From Cheiracanthium punctorium (taxonomy: Eukaryota; Arthropoda; Arachnida; Araneae; Cheiracanthiidae), in contig JAWZYV010011909.1 of the NCBI GenBank assembly GCA_038373885.1, forward strand, positions 124,001 through 188,000: a stretch of DNA of 64,000 bases. Reading direction: 5' to 3'. The position numbers and the translations under genes are program-made. Under the pieces are notes generated by a model. It was not told the DNA's origin and did no database searches. It saw only the letters and a list, made by a program, of their open reading frames with translations. The first letter of the stretch is position 1, and each line of letters begins with the position of its first letter. Below, one piece after another: positions 21,999 through 33,410 of the stretch.

Positions 21999-22515
21999 CC
22001 CTTTGAGGCGCAATCCTTTCCCAATGCTGAAAAAAGGGCAGCCGTTGCCATCGCTCGACTTAACTACCAGAAAGATGGCGGACGATCGAAACGTTCATCG
22101 CGTGCCACAGATCTAGAGACCCTTTTTAGACGACAGCTGGCTGTGCGCGGGCACAGCCAGCTGTCGTCAAAAAAGGGTCTCTAGATCTGTGGCACGCGAT
22201 GAACGTTTCGATCGTCCGCCATCTTGCTGGTAGTTAAGTCGAGCGATGGCAACGGCTGCCTTTTTTTTCAGCATTGGGCAATCTACACAGCTCTTCTCGC
22301 CTCTCTCATCCATTTTTCAGCAGATGTCAGTGCTGTTAAAAAGAATCGTGACATTTTTTTTTACGGGAAATGACGTGCCAAAAAGTAAAAGATTCTCGTG
22401 GAGCTACGTCACCCTCAACTATTTTTATAGAAATCCAATCTATTCTTCGTGACTGGCAACAGTCAAAACGACAGAGTTTGGTGTTCCCAGAGCGGGAACA
22501 CTGCGCGTTAAAGGG
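21999..22515. mobile_element. TTAA-site hairpin MITE, full copy (517 bp)
   Basis: TTAA flanks both sides (21995-21998, 22516-22519). The termini are CCCTTTGAGGCGCAAT and, reverse-complemented, CCCTTTAACGCGCAGT. The left half is a giant palindrome: 22020-22277 folds into arms of about 125 bases centred near 22146, through CAGCTGGCTGTGC and GCACAGCCAGCTG. TTAA plus CCC-type ends suggests piggyBac mobilisation. Relatives lie at 44407-44931, 48602-49010, 49066-49466 and 61104-61220. Confidence 0.85.
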
Positions 22516-22902
22516 TTAATTCATCAACCCATTTAGGAACAACTCTGCAAAATACATGATTCGACCTGTAATTATAGGTACTCACTACCTTGGCCAGGAA
22601 GAAATTTCGAGGAGGGAGGGATGTTTATACGTTTTATGTTTCAATGTAGTAAGTTTTTTTTCATTGCAGCTCTACAAGTAGTAATTCATATGCCTGAAGG
22701 GATTTTTTTTTTATGAGGGGGGCACTGAAGCCCAACGATCCCTTGGCCTCGTCAGTACTGCTCTTATAAAAAGAAATTTACGGGAGATACAGGGTACTTA
22801 TTTACAGATAATTGCGTAGTAGTATTACTGGAGCTATTTCCAACTAATAGGGGGGGGGGAAGAAATTATTTATCATTTTATGGCCTTGAAAAATTAGGGG
22901 CT

Positions 22903-22975
22903 GTAGTCCGTGGCTTAGCTGGTCCGTGCAGTAGTCTTGATTCAATCCCATGCGAGATTAGCATTTTTCGGCATA
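22903..22975 (+). repeat. tRNA-like SINE fragment
   Basis: GTGGCTTAGCTGGTCCGTGC followed by a B-box-like TTGATTCAATCCC resembles a tRNA-derived head. The body is not recognisable, so the call is tentative. Confidence 0.35.
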
Positions 22976-23961
22976 TGGACCCAAAGGGATTTAAAACTGT
23001 CGCGAGTCTCAGATTTGTGCCTATATATTCTTAGATTTAGCATAATTTTATAAATAAGTAAGGAAATGACACACGAAAATCAACAGTTCTTACTCCTTTA
23101 ATTAAAACAAATGCATAGTAATTCTGTTACATGTGCCTCTTTTCTTATCCTCTTTCATAAAGTTCCAGTCTTTTGTACGCAGGGCATATGATCTCCAGAT
23201 ACCTTGCCCCACCATCAAATTCATAATTCTTCAGAAATAAAACGAATACGCGTTCGAACGTCAACGCACCTTTTAATTTATAAACAAATGTTAGCCTAAA
23301 AATAAACAATTGTCTTAAAGATAAATACTTCACTGTGTTGTTCTGCGTTCTGATGTTGACACAAGGTGTTTGATTAAGCCCTCAACATCGTTATTGCTAA
23401 GAAAACAATTGCAGCAGCCAGAGATTGGCGAAAGGTGTGTAAACATTGAATGCTGAGAAGATAGAATTAATCTATAAACAAATATTTTTGTCGCTTCTTA
23501 TGAAGAGCTGAACTCAGAGTCTGTGAATTGTTTAATAACTTGTTTGTAGTAATAATAAAGAATGTTGCTCCGATTTTAATTTTTCTTCTATTAAAAAAAA
23601 GCTGGGAATAACCAGCATGTATTTTCCTTGTGTGGAATGCTTTTCAACTGTTAACAATTATGTTATTATTGCACAAACGATCTAGTTTTGTTTACTTTCT
23701 TTGTTCTTGGTGTTAAAAACGGGAAGTTCAGTTCATTATGAGAAATATAATAATAGAATTTTTTAACTCTTCTTACAGTTTCAGTTATTGTACACTGTGA
23801 TCTGCACATATAGTAAATAAAACTTTTGGAACCTTAATTAAAGATTAAAACTGGTTTAGTTTTTCCTCACAAAACATCTACTTAACTCACCAGATAAATC
23901 TATAGAAATAAAGCAATTTTATTGCAATGAATAAAAAGTATTAAAAAGTTTTAATAATTAT

Positions 23962-24290
23962 CTCTTCTCTCTATTCTAAAAAAAAGTAAAGGCCGCTGGC
24001 GCTGTCAAAGCTTGTCAGCTTATCTCCTCCTAAACCGTGAGGATTTGAGTTTCTACTAAGGTGCCCACAGATTCGAAAAATTCCGAGGAACCTGCTAAGC
24101 TGATTTAAATTTTGAAAATCGAATTATTTTAGAAGATATTAATAAAAAAACTGAAAAAATGAACCGAATGGTTGCCAGATTTGGCATAAAATCATTCATT
24201 CCTTTGCAACAAAGCGTTTCCAAGTATCTAGAATCGCGTGAAATTTACAAACATGAGTTAGAATTACGCCTATTTTACGCCAAAATAAAA
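23962..24290 (+). repeat. Dispersed repeat unit, copy 1
   Basis: The unit begins near CTATTCTAAAAAAAAGTAAA and includes GGCCGCTGGCGCTGTCAAAG, ACTAAGGTGCCCACAGATTC and GGCATAAAATCATTCATTCC. It recurs with few differences at 25533-25860. The adjoining segment TCCGTGCTCT-(A/G)-TTTC/GTCGTAAATAT is on the right here and on the left of the second copy, as in an eroded tandem array. Confidence 0.8.
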
Positions 24291-25452
24291 TGTTCGTCCG
24301 TGCTCTAATTTCCGTAAATATGCATCGATTTCTACGAAATTTATATATTTTACTCTTATCTACTGTACCATGTACCCTATTGAAAATGGTATTTGTAGCA
24401 TTTATAGTTTTTCTACAGGAGCACTCAAAATATTCCCAATATATTGCGTTCTATGGGAAGTTATTCTTTAAAGCGTATCATCCTACTATATAGTTACGCT
24501 GATCCCTGACTCAAGATAAAACTCATTTCCACCATTACTGCAAAAAGATTACGAAATTAAGCACTGAAAAACCTAATAATATCTACACCATTTGTACGAT
24601 CCGCTTGAAATTTTCCATAAATATGTATAGAAATATAGAAAATAGTATGCGCTATTTTAAAAATCTGAAAATCCACCCGTTCCCTCATTTTTAAGCGATT
24701 TTTCGCTCTTTTCAGATCCATTTTATTTCCGAGAGTAAAAAAAAAAGTTAATCATTTTCGTGACAAAAGTAGCTGTTGCAAGTGAGTATGACATCATATT
24801 GATGTCACAATTATCCGGATTTTTCCTGATTTATGAGTTTAATATTTTTCATAAATAAAATTATTTCTTCGGGATTACGAAGGTATATTATAGTACTGGA
24901 CATTCTCCATAGCTGCTTGCTTAGGTCTTTGGTACCCAAACTAAGTTCCAATAATGTAAACATTGGAAATTTGGTAAAGTGCAGCGATCCTAACGGTAAA
25001 GGAATAAAACATTTCCCGCCCTGACTCTTAACCAGTTTTATGTTTTTAATTTTGCAACCAAGCATGTGAACGAGATTATAAACACCAGCACTCAATTTTA
25101 ATATTTTGTTTCACATTTTCTAACGTGGCTGCCTTAGCAACAAATGAATAAAAAAAGGGGGGGGAGGTTCTATCTTGAGATTATTAAAATACATGGAGTT
25201 CATATTTGTCAACGAAAAGTTTTCGTCTGCTACGGTGTATATTTACATTAGAAAATAACTTTGAATTGATTACTGAGTTTTTTTGTATAAAATGAGTTTT
25301 AATTTTTAATATGAGTTTAACGGTAACTTGAAACTGTGTTAAAATTTATCGATGCATGAAATAAACGTATACACTGTTTGACTGTGATCGCCATTATAAA
25401 TTAACACTTTTTAACGCTTTCTAACAAGGTTGAAAAGTGTTTATGATTTCAG

Positions 25453-25478
25453 TTTGTCTGTCTGTCCGTCCGTCCGTG
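25453..25478 (+). repeat. (TGTC/CGTC)n microsatellite at a Helentron-like unit
   Basis: TGTCTGTCTGTCCGTCCGTC precedes a TGCTCTAGCTGTCGTAAATA unit, as in other microsatellite-plus-core elements in this window. Confidence 0.6.
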
Positions 25479-25532
25479 CTCTAGCTGTCGTAAATATACA
25501 TCGATTTCTATGACATTTATGTATGTTATTGT

Positions 25533-25860
25533 TATTTCTCTCTATTCTAAAAAAAAGGAAAGGCCGCTGGCGCTGTCAAAGCTTGTTGGCCTATCTCCTC
25601 CTAAACCGTGGGGATTTGAGTTTCGACTAAGGTGCCCACAGATTCGAAAAATTCCGAGGAACCTGCTAAGCTGAATTAAATTTCGAAAATCGAATTATTT
25701 TTGAAGATATTAATAAAAAACTGAAAAAATAAACATAATGGTTGCCAGATTTGGCATAAAATCATTCATTCCTTTGCAACAAAGCGTTTCCAAATATGTA
25801 GTATCACGTGAAATTGTCGAATATGAAGTAGAAATACACCCATTTTACGCCAAAATTAAA
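25533..25860 (+). repeat. Dispersed repeat unit, copy 2
   Basis: This is a direct copy of 23962-24290, sharing the same landmark words with scattered substitutions (for example CTTGTTGGCC for CTTGTCAGCT). Confidence 0.8.
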
Positions 25861-26872
25861 ACTATATGAAATAAGTAACTCAAAATGTGTTACACAAAGT
25901 TGACAATTTTCAAATAGTAAGTTCGCTTAGACAACAGGAGTTTAGAATGAGCGATTATTCGTTTCTCCAAAACAGAATAACTGATATCTTGAAAATGAAA
26001 AATAATTAAAATGCAGATAATTTTAAAGCCGGTTCGGTCCAGCTGGATTATTTGCTAGCAGTAGAAATATTTGGCGGCGTTAACTATGCCATTATAGCAG
26101 TTATAGTACACTTTGGATATTTGCTAGCGCGACGAGATGGTATAATTCGTGGTGCTAAGTACGCCAATCTGCAAACGATAATGTAAATTAAATATGGATA
26201 ACGGTTTTCCGGTAACCTTACATGAACAGTAATTATAGGTTGTGAGCATGTGTAAATCGCCAAATAATGAAAAGTCGCCATGGGTGGCAAGCTATCCTAT
26301 CTGTTTCGTAGCTTTTATTAACTTTACATGTACGCAAGTCGCCAAATAATGAAAAATCGCCATGAGTGACAAATTCGCAAGATGTCCAATAGGTTTTATA
26401 TTATTAAAAATACAGCTGAAACAGATGTTCTGATTTTATTACGCTTTAGCTCCTAACTAATATAACTTTTGAATGGCAACATTAAATATCATTGTGTTTC
26501 TGAGGAGTGCAAATAATTTTTCCAGCCATTATAAGCGGAGTCCGCACTCCAGGTGGAGAATAGCTCAGGACCCGTACAACACGTATTCCCATAACAAAAT
26601 ATCTTCCGTGTTTTGAGGGGGAGGGGGGTCTTCTGTAGTGTGAAGTTTAAATTTTTATGTACCAATGAACATGCAAGAACCAAGCAATGTGTAGCTCAGT
26701 AACATTCTATCTGACCCAATATTTGGGTTTTGTCTGTTGAAATTATGTCTTTTTTACGAATAAGCCTTATTAGGGGCCGAATGCCTCATACGAAATGCGA
26801 GCGTAGCGAGTCTAGGGGCCTTGGCCCCTAGTTATAGTAATAGAAACGAAATGTGTAAGTGCTGTTTCAAAA

Positions 26873-27188
26873 TAGCGTTGCCAGGCGTCCGGATAAAGCC
26901 GGACAGTTAGGCTTTTGATTGCGTGTCCGGCCAAACTTAATGCTGTCCGGCTTTTTACTGATGACTTTGGCTGATTAGTAATTAAGTACTTGAAGTGATT
27001 TGGCATTCGATGTTATTTATATTTCGTTAGAATTCAACAAGATTCATGGTAATAATAAAAAAAGCTTGATTTTACATACAATTTTTTGTCGTACCTATTA
27101 ATACCGAGACAAAATCCTCAATATTGTAGGCTGTTCGGCCTTTTTACCCAAATGTCCGGCTATTTGGTTTGGCGATCTGGAAACCCTA
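26873..27188. mobile_element. hAT-type MITE, 316 bp, perfect 8-bp duplication
   Basis: TTTCAAAA flanks the element at 26865-26872 and 27189-27196. The ends TAGCGTTGCCAG and, in reverse complement, TAGGGTTTCCAG match at 10 of 12 positions. TAGGGTTGCCA-type ends with 8-base duplications are typical of hAT elements. The interior repeats CCGGACA/TGTCCGG words and encodes no transposase. Confidence 0.85.
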
Positions 27189-27298
27189 TTTCAAAAGCAT
27201 TGCAATCCTTTACTTTCGCTCCCATAGAGTCTTCCAGTTTTATTCTTAAGGTTGGCTAATTTACTTATTATTAATTTAGAAATTTTGTTATCCTTTCT

Positions 27299-29163
27299 AC
27301 TTCCTTGTACGTAGTATAAGGAAGTAATGTGATCCCGAAAAATTTTGGGGGCCAAATTTCGACATAAAAACCGATTATTACTACCTCTAAATTTAATTTA
27401 AAAACTTTTTTCGATGCATCTCATCGTAGGCTAGCATGCACGATCATATTAACGCGTCTGCAACTCATTTTGACCAGTGGCGAGTCTACTGTGGCCAGTT
27501 TTTCCATGCCGTCTGTACGTACGTACGTACGTACGTACGTATGTATGTAACTCGCATATCTCAAAAACTATTGGTCGTAGAATGTTGAGATTTGATATTT
27601 AGGATTGTTCTATGATCTAGTTGTGCACCTCTCTTTTTGGTGGCAATCGAATGGATAGTTTATGTACAGGACCGCCCAAAAGATTCGAAATACATTACGC
27701 TCTATGGGCCGAAATTCATTAAACTCGCCTAACTCAAAAGCTATTAGGCGTAGAATGACGAAACTTCATATTTTGGATAGTTGTAACATCTAGTTGTGCA
27801 CCTCCCCTTTTGGTTCCATTCGACTGGATAGTTTATCTACAGGACTGCCCAAAACATTCGAAATACATTACACTCAATGGGCCGAAATTCATTAAACTCG
27901 CATATCTCAAAAACTGTTAGGCGTTGAATGTTGAAACTTTATATTTAGGATTGTTGTAACATCTAGTTGTGCACCTCCCCTTTCGGTTCCATTCGACTGA
28001 ATAGTTTATCTACAGGACCGCCCAAAAGATTCGAAATACATTACGCTCTATGGGCCGAAATTCATCAAAGCGTTTTTTAGAGGTATTGGGCTATTTCAAA
28101 CGACTCAGAAGTGATATATGCTGTAAAGAGTTAGAAAAGGAATTTCTCCATTAAAAAAACTGTCTTTATCATTTATAGTTCTGCTACAGGAACACTCAAA
28201 AGATTTCCAATACATTACGGTCAATAGCAATTTTAGGGGCATTCATCCATTTCAAGCATAATACCGTCCTACCACATAAGTTAGGTAATGGTCCGACCAC
28301 GGTCACGTGCCTCCCTCAAGAACTATGCCAAAAGTCGCCAAGCTTGGCGACCTTTGGTGTACGTGTGTGCATATTTAACTCTCAAATCTCAAAAACTATT
28401 ATGAAATTTCATATATAAGAATGTTGTAACATCTAGTTGTGCATCTCGATTTTTGGTTCCAATCTACTGGAGAGTTTATTTACAGGACCACCGAAAAGAA
28501 TTTCAGTACCTTAATGTCTATGGACATCTTCATTATAATACAACTGTAGACAGTCATTGTTTGGTACATACCCAAAATCTCGCCGTCTGTGGCGATAATT
28601 TGGCGATAATCTGTCATTGTTTGGTTTATGCTTAAAATCTCGCCAAATGTCGTCAACATTGACGGGTTTCGCCGAAATATCGCCAAATTTGGCGCCAAAA
28701 ATTATTTCCTATTTTGTATAACTCTAAAACTTTAACCCGTAGATTTTTTAACTTAGTATTTAGAACTATTGTAATATCTAACTGTTTTTAATATCTTTTT
28801 TGACAGCAATCGACTGAGAATTTATTTACATGGTGAGCCAAATGACTTTAAATACATTGAGGTGTATAGATGCATTCAATTCATTGAAAGTCTGTGGTCA
28901 ATGACTACTTTGGCTATCCCCAAAATCTCGCTGACTATCTCGAGTTTGTCGGCTTTTGGTGAAATATCGCCAAATAAAGTGTCAGAAGGAAATCTTTTAA
29001 ATTGAACTCAGCTTGGCGATATCGAAATATTTGGCTAGAAATCGCTAAACCTTACTATTATTGATATTTTATCTCTTTCAAACAAATAAATTTAGAGGAA
29101 GTGCGTCGAAAATATTTTTGATCTAATGGACGTGCAAGGAAGTCATGTGTTGGACACATCAGA
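27299..29163 (+). mobile_element. Large Helentron-associated (HINE-like) element
   Basis: It begins ACTTCCTTGTACGTAGTATA, itself a hairpin with AAGGAAGT. The inverted subterminal copy CGTGCAAGGAAGT is at 29131-29143, followed by an ATGTGT-TGG-ACACAT stem-loop (29145-29159) and CAGA plus a T run. A (GTAC)n microsatellite (27515-27549) precedes three tandem units of about 173 bases with CTAGTTGTGCACCTC landmarks at 27617, 27790 and 27963, then degenerate units to about 29100. The organisation is the same as at 19394-20075, but with a different core sequence. No protein-coding capacity is seen. Confidence 0.8.
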
Positions 29164-29348
29164 TTTTTTTTTATTCATATTTATCAGTAGAGATCTTTTT
29201 CCAAATGTGCAATACAAAGATGATACCTGAAACAGAGTGTAATAGTTTGATGATTATGTAGGTTATATATTTTACTTATTCTAATAGCATAAAATTTGTT
29301 GTTGATTTATAAATTCAATTAACGTAAAAATGTCTTTCTGATTCATAG

Positions 29349-29466
29349 ATTTTAGATCGTCATTTAGTGGTGAATCGTGAACTCCGATCATCTGAACTTG
29401 AAAGAATAACCAATATTCAAATGGTACACGGTCACTTCAAGATAATACACGGAGAAACTCCTGCAG
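29349..29466 (+). CDS. Fas1: Fasciclin-1 exon (FAS1 domain 4, middle)
   Basis: Starting in phase 0 after acceptor TTCATAG, it reads ILDRHLVVNRELRSSELERI, then TNIQMVHGHFKIIHGETPA plus one base, with donor GTAACT at 29467. LDRHLV carries the conserved histidine of the FAS1 YH motif. The exon ends at the beta-strand region where the downstream micro-exon can be inserted. Confidence 0.92.
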
Positions 29467-30831
29467 GTAACTATTGCTTATAACTGCAATTTTCATTTAA
29501 GTCTGAAGTAGTTCAGTCTATCAGTCTGGAATATTTTTTTTTATCTTTTAGCATTTGATTTGTGCTTTAAAGACATCTGCTAACTAAATACCTATTGAAA
29601 TTCTTTTGTTTTTCTTTAAATTCGTCATTTGCTTTATTCATATTTGAAATCAGTACATACGGAATGATTTATGTAGAATTACTCTCTCAAACTTGACATG
29701 GTCTCATGAAATTTTTTGTGGCTGCGGTTATTATGTGAGTTTTGTAGTAATGCATTAATGTAATAAATCTGCAAATAACATTATGCTATGATGATGAAAG
29801 ATACAGTAATGTGGTTATTACTTGAATTTTGTCATAATGCATCAATCTTCTAAATCTGCAAGTAAAAGCCTGTGCAGTAGACAATTATAAAAGATACAAT
29901 AATATTTTTTCAGTCGTTTCTTATAAGGAAAATTCTTGTATTTATTTACAATCATAAATAGCAAGATACTTTTAAAAATTCCATTCACGCATCCATTGCG
30001 ATTATTTACATTTAAGTATAGCTGTATCTAATGGGACGAAAGAAAAGCATAGTTTAAAACAGATTTCATAAATTTGTACCAGATGTGAAGAGCTTACATT
30101 TAACATTAATCCTTTTGCAAATGGTTTATTTTAACGAGTTGGACCACTTTGAAACGTATTCATGTCCAAGTAATTATTTTAAAAAATTTGATTACACGTT
30201 AGTAATTACATTTTTTGCATTTGAAAAATATCATCATTTTACTGCTTACAAAGGGCGGATACTACACTCTGTAATGAAAATCTTGAATTGACAATTAGAC
30301 TGTAAGCTTAAAGTGCTATGTGCCTCCAATATGCCTGTGGTCACTTATGAAATGCCTGCAAATTTACTGTAATGTCAACTAGTTAGTAAAGACTTAATGG
30401 AAACATGATTTACCATAATAAAAGATTATGGGTGAAATGTTCAAAATGTATTTATATATATCTATTATATTTCTAATAATGTAATAGATTTCATATATAC
30501 ACTATACGTAAAACCTAAAAAAGAGTATATAAATCGGCAGATTGAAATACGTATTTGTACATATTTTCACTAATGGTTTAACAATCTAAAAAGCATTCAA
30601 AGAGTTACACTTTTATCAAAAATTTATTTTAATCACCTCAGTTTGTCCTCATAATTTAGAAAGGAATTTTGGTATTTTTATAATTGTACCTAAAAGAATG
30701 AAGATCTACAAATGAAGAGCCACCTCTTTGGGCTACGTGAAATTTTAAAGAATTTTTGCCTGCATTCGTAGAGATTTTATTCCTCTGGTGCTCAGACTAC
30801 AGTTTTCCAATGTACAAGAAATTTTCAACTA

Positions 30832-31381
30832 CAGGGTGATTATATATATATATATATAAGTACAAAGCGGGTATTTGAGTGATGCCGACTTACAAAACTG
30901 CTTGATTTTCGTTTCCTATAATTTTTACAAAAAAAAAAAAAAGCTAAATATGGTGGACTGTAGTGGAAAATATGGTGGAAAATGTGGTGGAAAAATAAAA
31001 AGTGGAGCTAAATGTCAAGGACTTTAAAAAGAGATTCAGAAGAGCGTAGTAGACATGGCGATTGTGGAAAACATTTGGCAATGTGACTTTTCAACAGGAT
31101 GGCTCACCTCTTCAATGGTCAACTCCTTTGCGCTGTTGCCTCAATCAAGAATTTCAAAACAGATGGATAGATCGCGGTGGCCGAATTCAGGGGCCCACTC
31201 AGTTGCAGAATTTAAACCCCTTGGTTTTTTGCAATGCGAGGTTACGTTAAAGATATTGTTTACAGTGCCACATGTCCTAATGTGCAATAACTCAAGTAGC
31301 GAATCAGACATTTTAATGCTATTTTGTTTAAATTTTTTCGATTTAATTTCATAAAGTGTCCAACAATTATCGGGCTCCCTG
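30832..31381 (+). mobile_element. Internally deleted mariner-type element
   Basis: TA-CAGGGTGATTATAT (30830 onwards) and a right end that reads CAGGGAGCCCGATAATTG in reverse complement, also flanked by TA (31382-31383), bracket 550 bases. Inside, 31070-31250 encodes transposase remnants: VTFQQDGSP, then LNQEFQNRWIDRGG and, after frameshifts, LNPL and GYVKDIVYS-like pieces. This is the second-aspartate-to-C-terminal region of the type of relic seen at 15.05-15.49 kb. It is non-functional. Confidence 0.7.
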
Positions 31382-31543
31382 TATTAATAAAAGGTATATT
31401 TAATATAATAATTTATCATTGAACCTTATTTAAAATTTTACAATGACAGTTATAGAGAAGATTCTTAGACAATAAATATTATTACTGGTAAGTTCCAAGA
31501 GTAAAAACAGGAAGCAATTCAAAATTTATCTTTTCTAAAAAAA

Positions 31544-31905
31544 TTTCCTTGTTAGTTGAAAGTATCAATTTCTGAGGGAGCATGATAATGCTTTTATGAC
31601 TTAAGAAGCTTTCGATTAGGTCAAATATATATTCAATACTGATTCAAGTACCCAAATGAATTTTTTTAAAAAGCTAATCTAAGATGATCTTCATAATGAA
31701 TTTCACCATAGCTTGTTGACTTAATTTCCTTGTTAGTTGAAAGTATCAATTTCTGAGGGAACATGATAATGCTTTTATGACTTAAGAAGCTTTCGATTAG
31801 GTCAAATGTATATTCAATACTGATTCAAGTACCCAAATGAATTTTTTAAAAAGGCTAATCTAAGATGATGTTCATAATGAATTTCACCATAGCTTGTTTT
31901 TAAAA
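31544..31905 (+). repeat. 181-bp recent tandem duplication
   Basis: The unit starting TTTCCTTGTTAGTTGAAAGT is present twice in direct contact, with only a few substitutions and one short-tract length change. It contains no coding or terminal motifs. High identity indicates a recent local duplication or an assembly duplication. Confidence 0.9.
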
Positions 31906-33410
31906 AAATGTCAGATTTTGTAGTTTCTGCACCGCATAGATAACTGACTGCATGCGCATCTTGTAGTGGTTGCATATAATTTAGATATTAGAAATAAAGC
32001 CATTGCATGCGATAATATTGCACAACATGTTCAGAAATAAGTTTACAAAACATAAATAATATGTCACTCTTTATTCCAGTTATGTATAAATGAGCATGTT
32101 TGTCAAAGTGAATAATTATGAACAATTTTTCACGAAATGTTTCGCCGACTATCATTCAGTTTATAATTTTTTCTAAGTGTGTATGTAGATTATGATAAGA
32201 AAATTGTATTTTAAAAGAATTTATTTCTCAACTTTTAATTAGTGTTTCTGTTTTACGAATTAGAATTCATGTAGACATAATTTGCTTGATCCAATCCGAA
32301 TAGTAGATTAGTGAATGACGTGAACAGCATATGGCTAAAATATTTTATTCTTATAGTTATGGTTGTTGATGCACACACGATCTGCACATTTCTATAGAGC
32401 TTCACAAATGCACAAAAAAAACTTGCTTTGAAATAAATTGCTTAAAAAATGCACTTAGTTTAGAAAATAACGCACAACACTTACTCATTTGAAATAATTA
32501 TGTAAAAAAAATATTTTCCCACATAAATAATTGTTTGTTCTTATTTCCCCCATTTATTTTCATGTAGCAGCTGCATAAATTTCTTTTCAAACCTAAATTA
32601 TAACTTAGAAACTTTTAGTATCACACAGTTTTCATTCTTTTTCTAAAAATAAAGGTAAATGAATTTATTAAATTCCATATTCATTGGCAAATATCGGAAA
32701 CAGCGATATGATTTACTGATGAGTTTCATTTATTTACTATGCTTAGAATAGTTTACTTTTGAAATCCAATCAAGATAATTTCTATTAACAGAATAGATTA
32801 CATCTCAATATACTCATATAATTTTATCAACAAGACAATATAATTGTTTCTATCTTAGTAGCCGAATGAATAGTTATAATGTGTGATACTTAGTTCTCTT
32901 TCAGCTAAAAATTGGAATTCCTGCTTTTATTTCCTAATGCAATTCGTAGCTGTATACGAGATATTCATTCTAAATTCCACCTGCAAAAATATTAAAGCGT
33001 TGATCTACCTAACTGTGACTTCAACATAAAACGTGCATAAATTTTTAAAGATGTTAAACTGCAATTTTTTTTCTTATTAGTTTAACCATAATTGCAAAGC
33101 CTCATTTCTATCACGTACTGCATGAATCTGTGTAGACCTGGTAACTAAGGGGAATATTACAACTATGTTGCTACACTGCATTCGTTCCATGCCTCCCTCT
33201 CTTGAAATGAATTAAAATTTAACGGCAGTTGATTCTTAATAAGGCCGAACATTTTGTGGCCGAAATTGCGGTATCTTATTTGCATTCCTTTGAAAAGAAG
33301 TTGTTTTTCTGTAGCAGCTTGATTGACTAGAAGTATACAGCAAGTATATCTACTTCGTTCAATGGCACATTCTTTTTGTAGCTGTAAGCATGACTGATTG
33401 TCCGTTTCGC

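Larger units (their letters stand above)
21959..29348. other. Fas1 intron (7.39 kb)
   Basis: It contains a TTAA hairpin MITE (21999-22515), a SINE-like repeat (about 22903-22975), two direct copies of a repeat unit (23962-24290, 25533-25860), a hAT MITE (26873-27188) and a large Helentron-like element (27299-29163). A microsatellite-bearing repeat fragment of Helentron type sits at about 25440-25530. The segment 24490-24840 has a diverged inverted copy at about 56930-57290. No alternative Fas1 exon was recognised. Confidence 0.7.

Noticed and set aside
22580..22760. Possible MITE with CCTTGGCC words at both ends
   Set aside because: The CCTTGGCC match is short and partly palindromic, and no target duplication could be seen.
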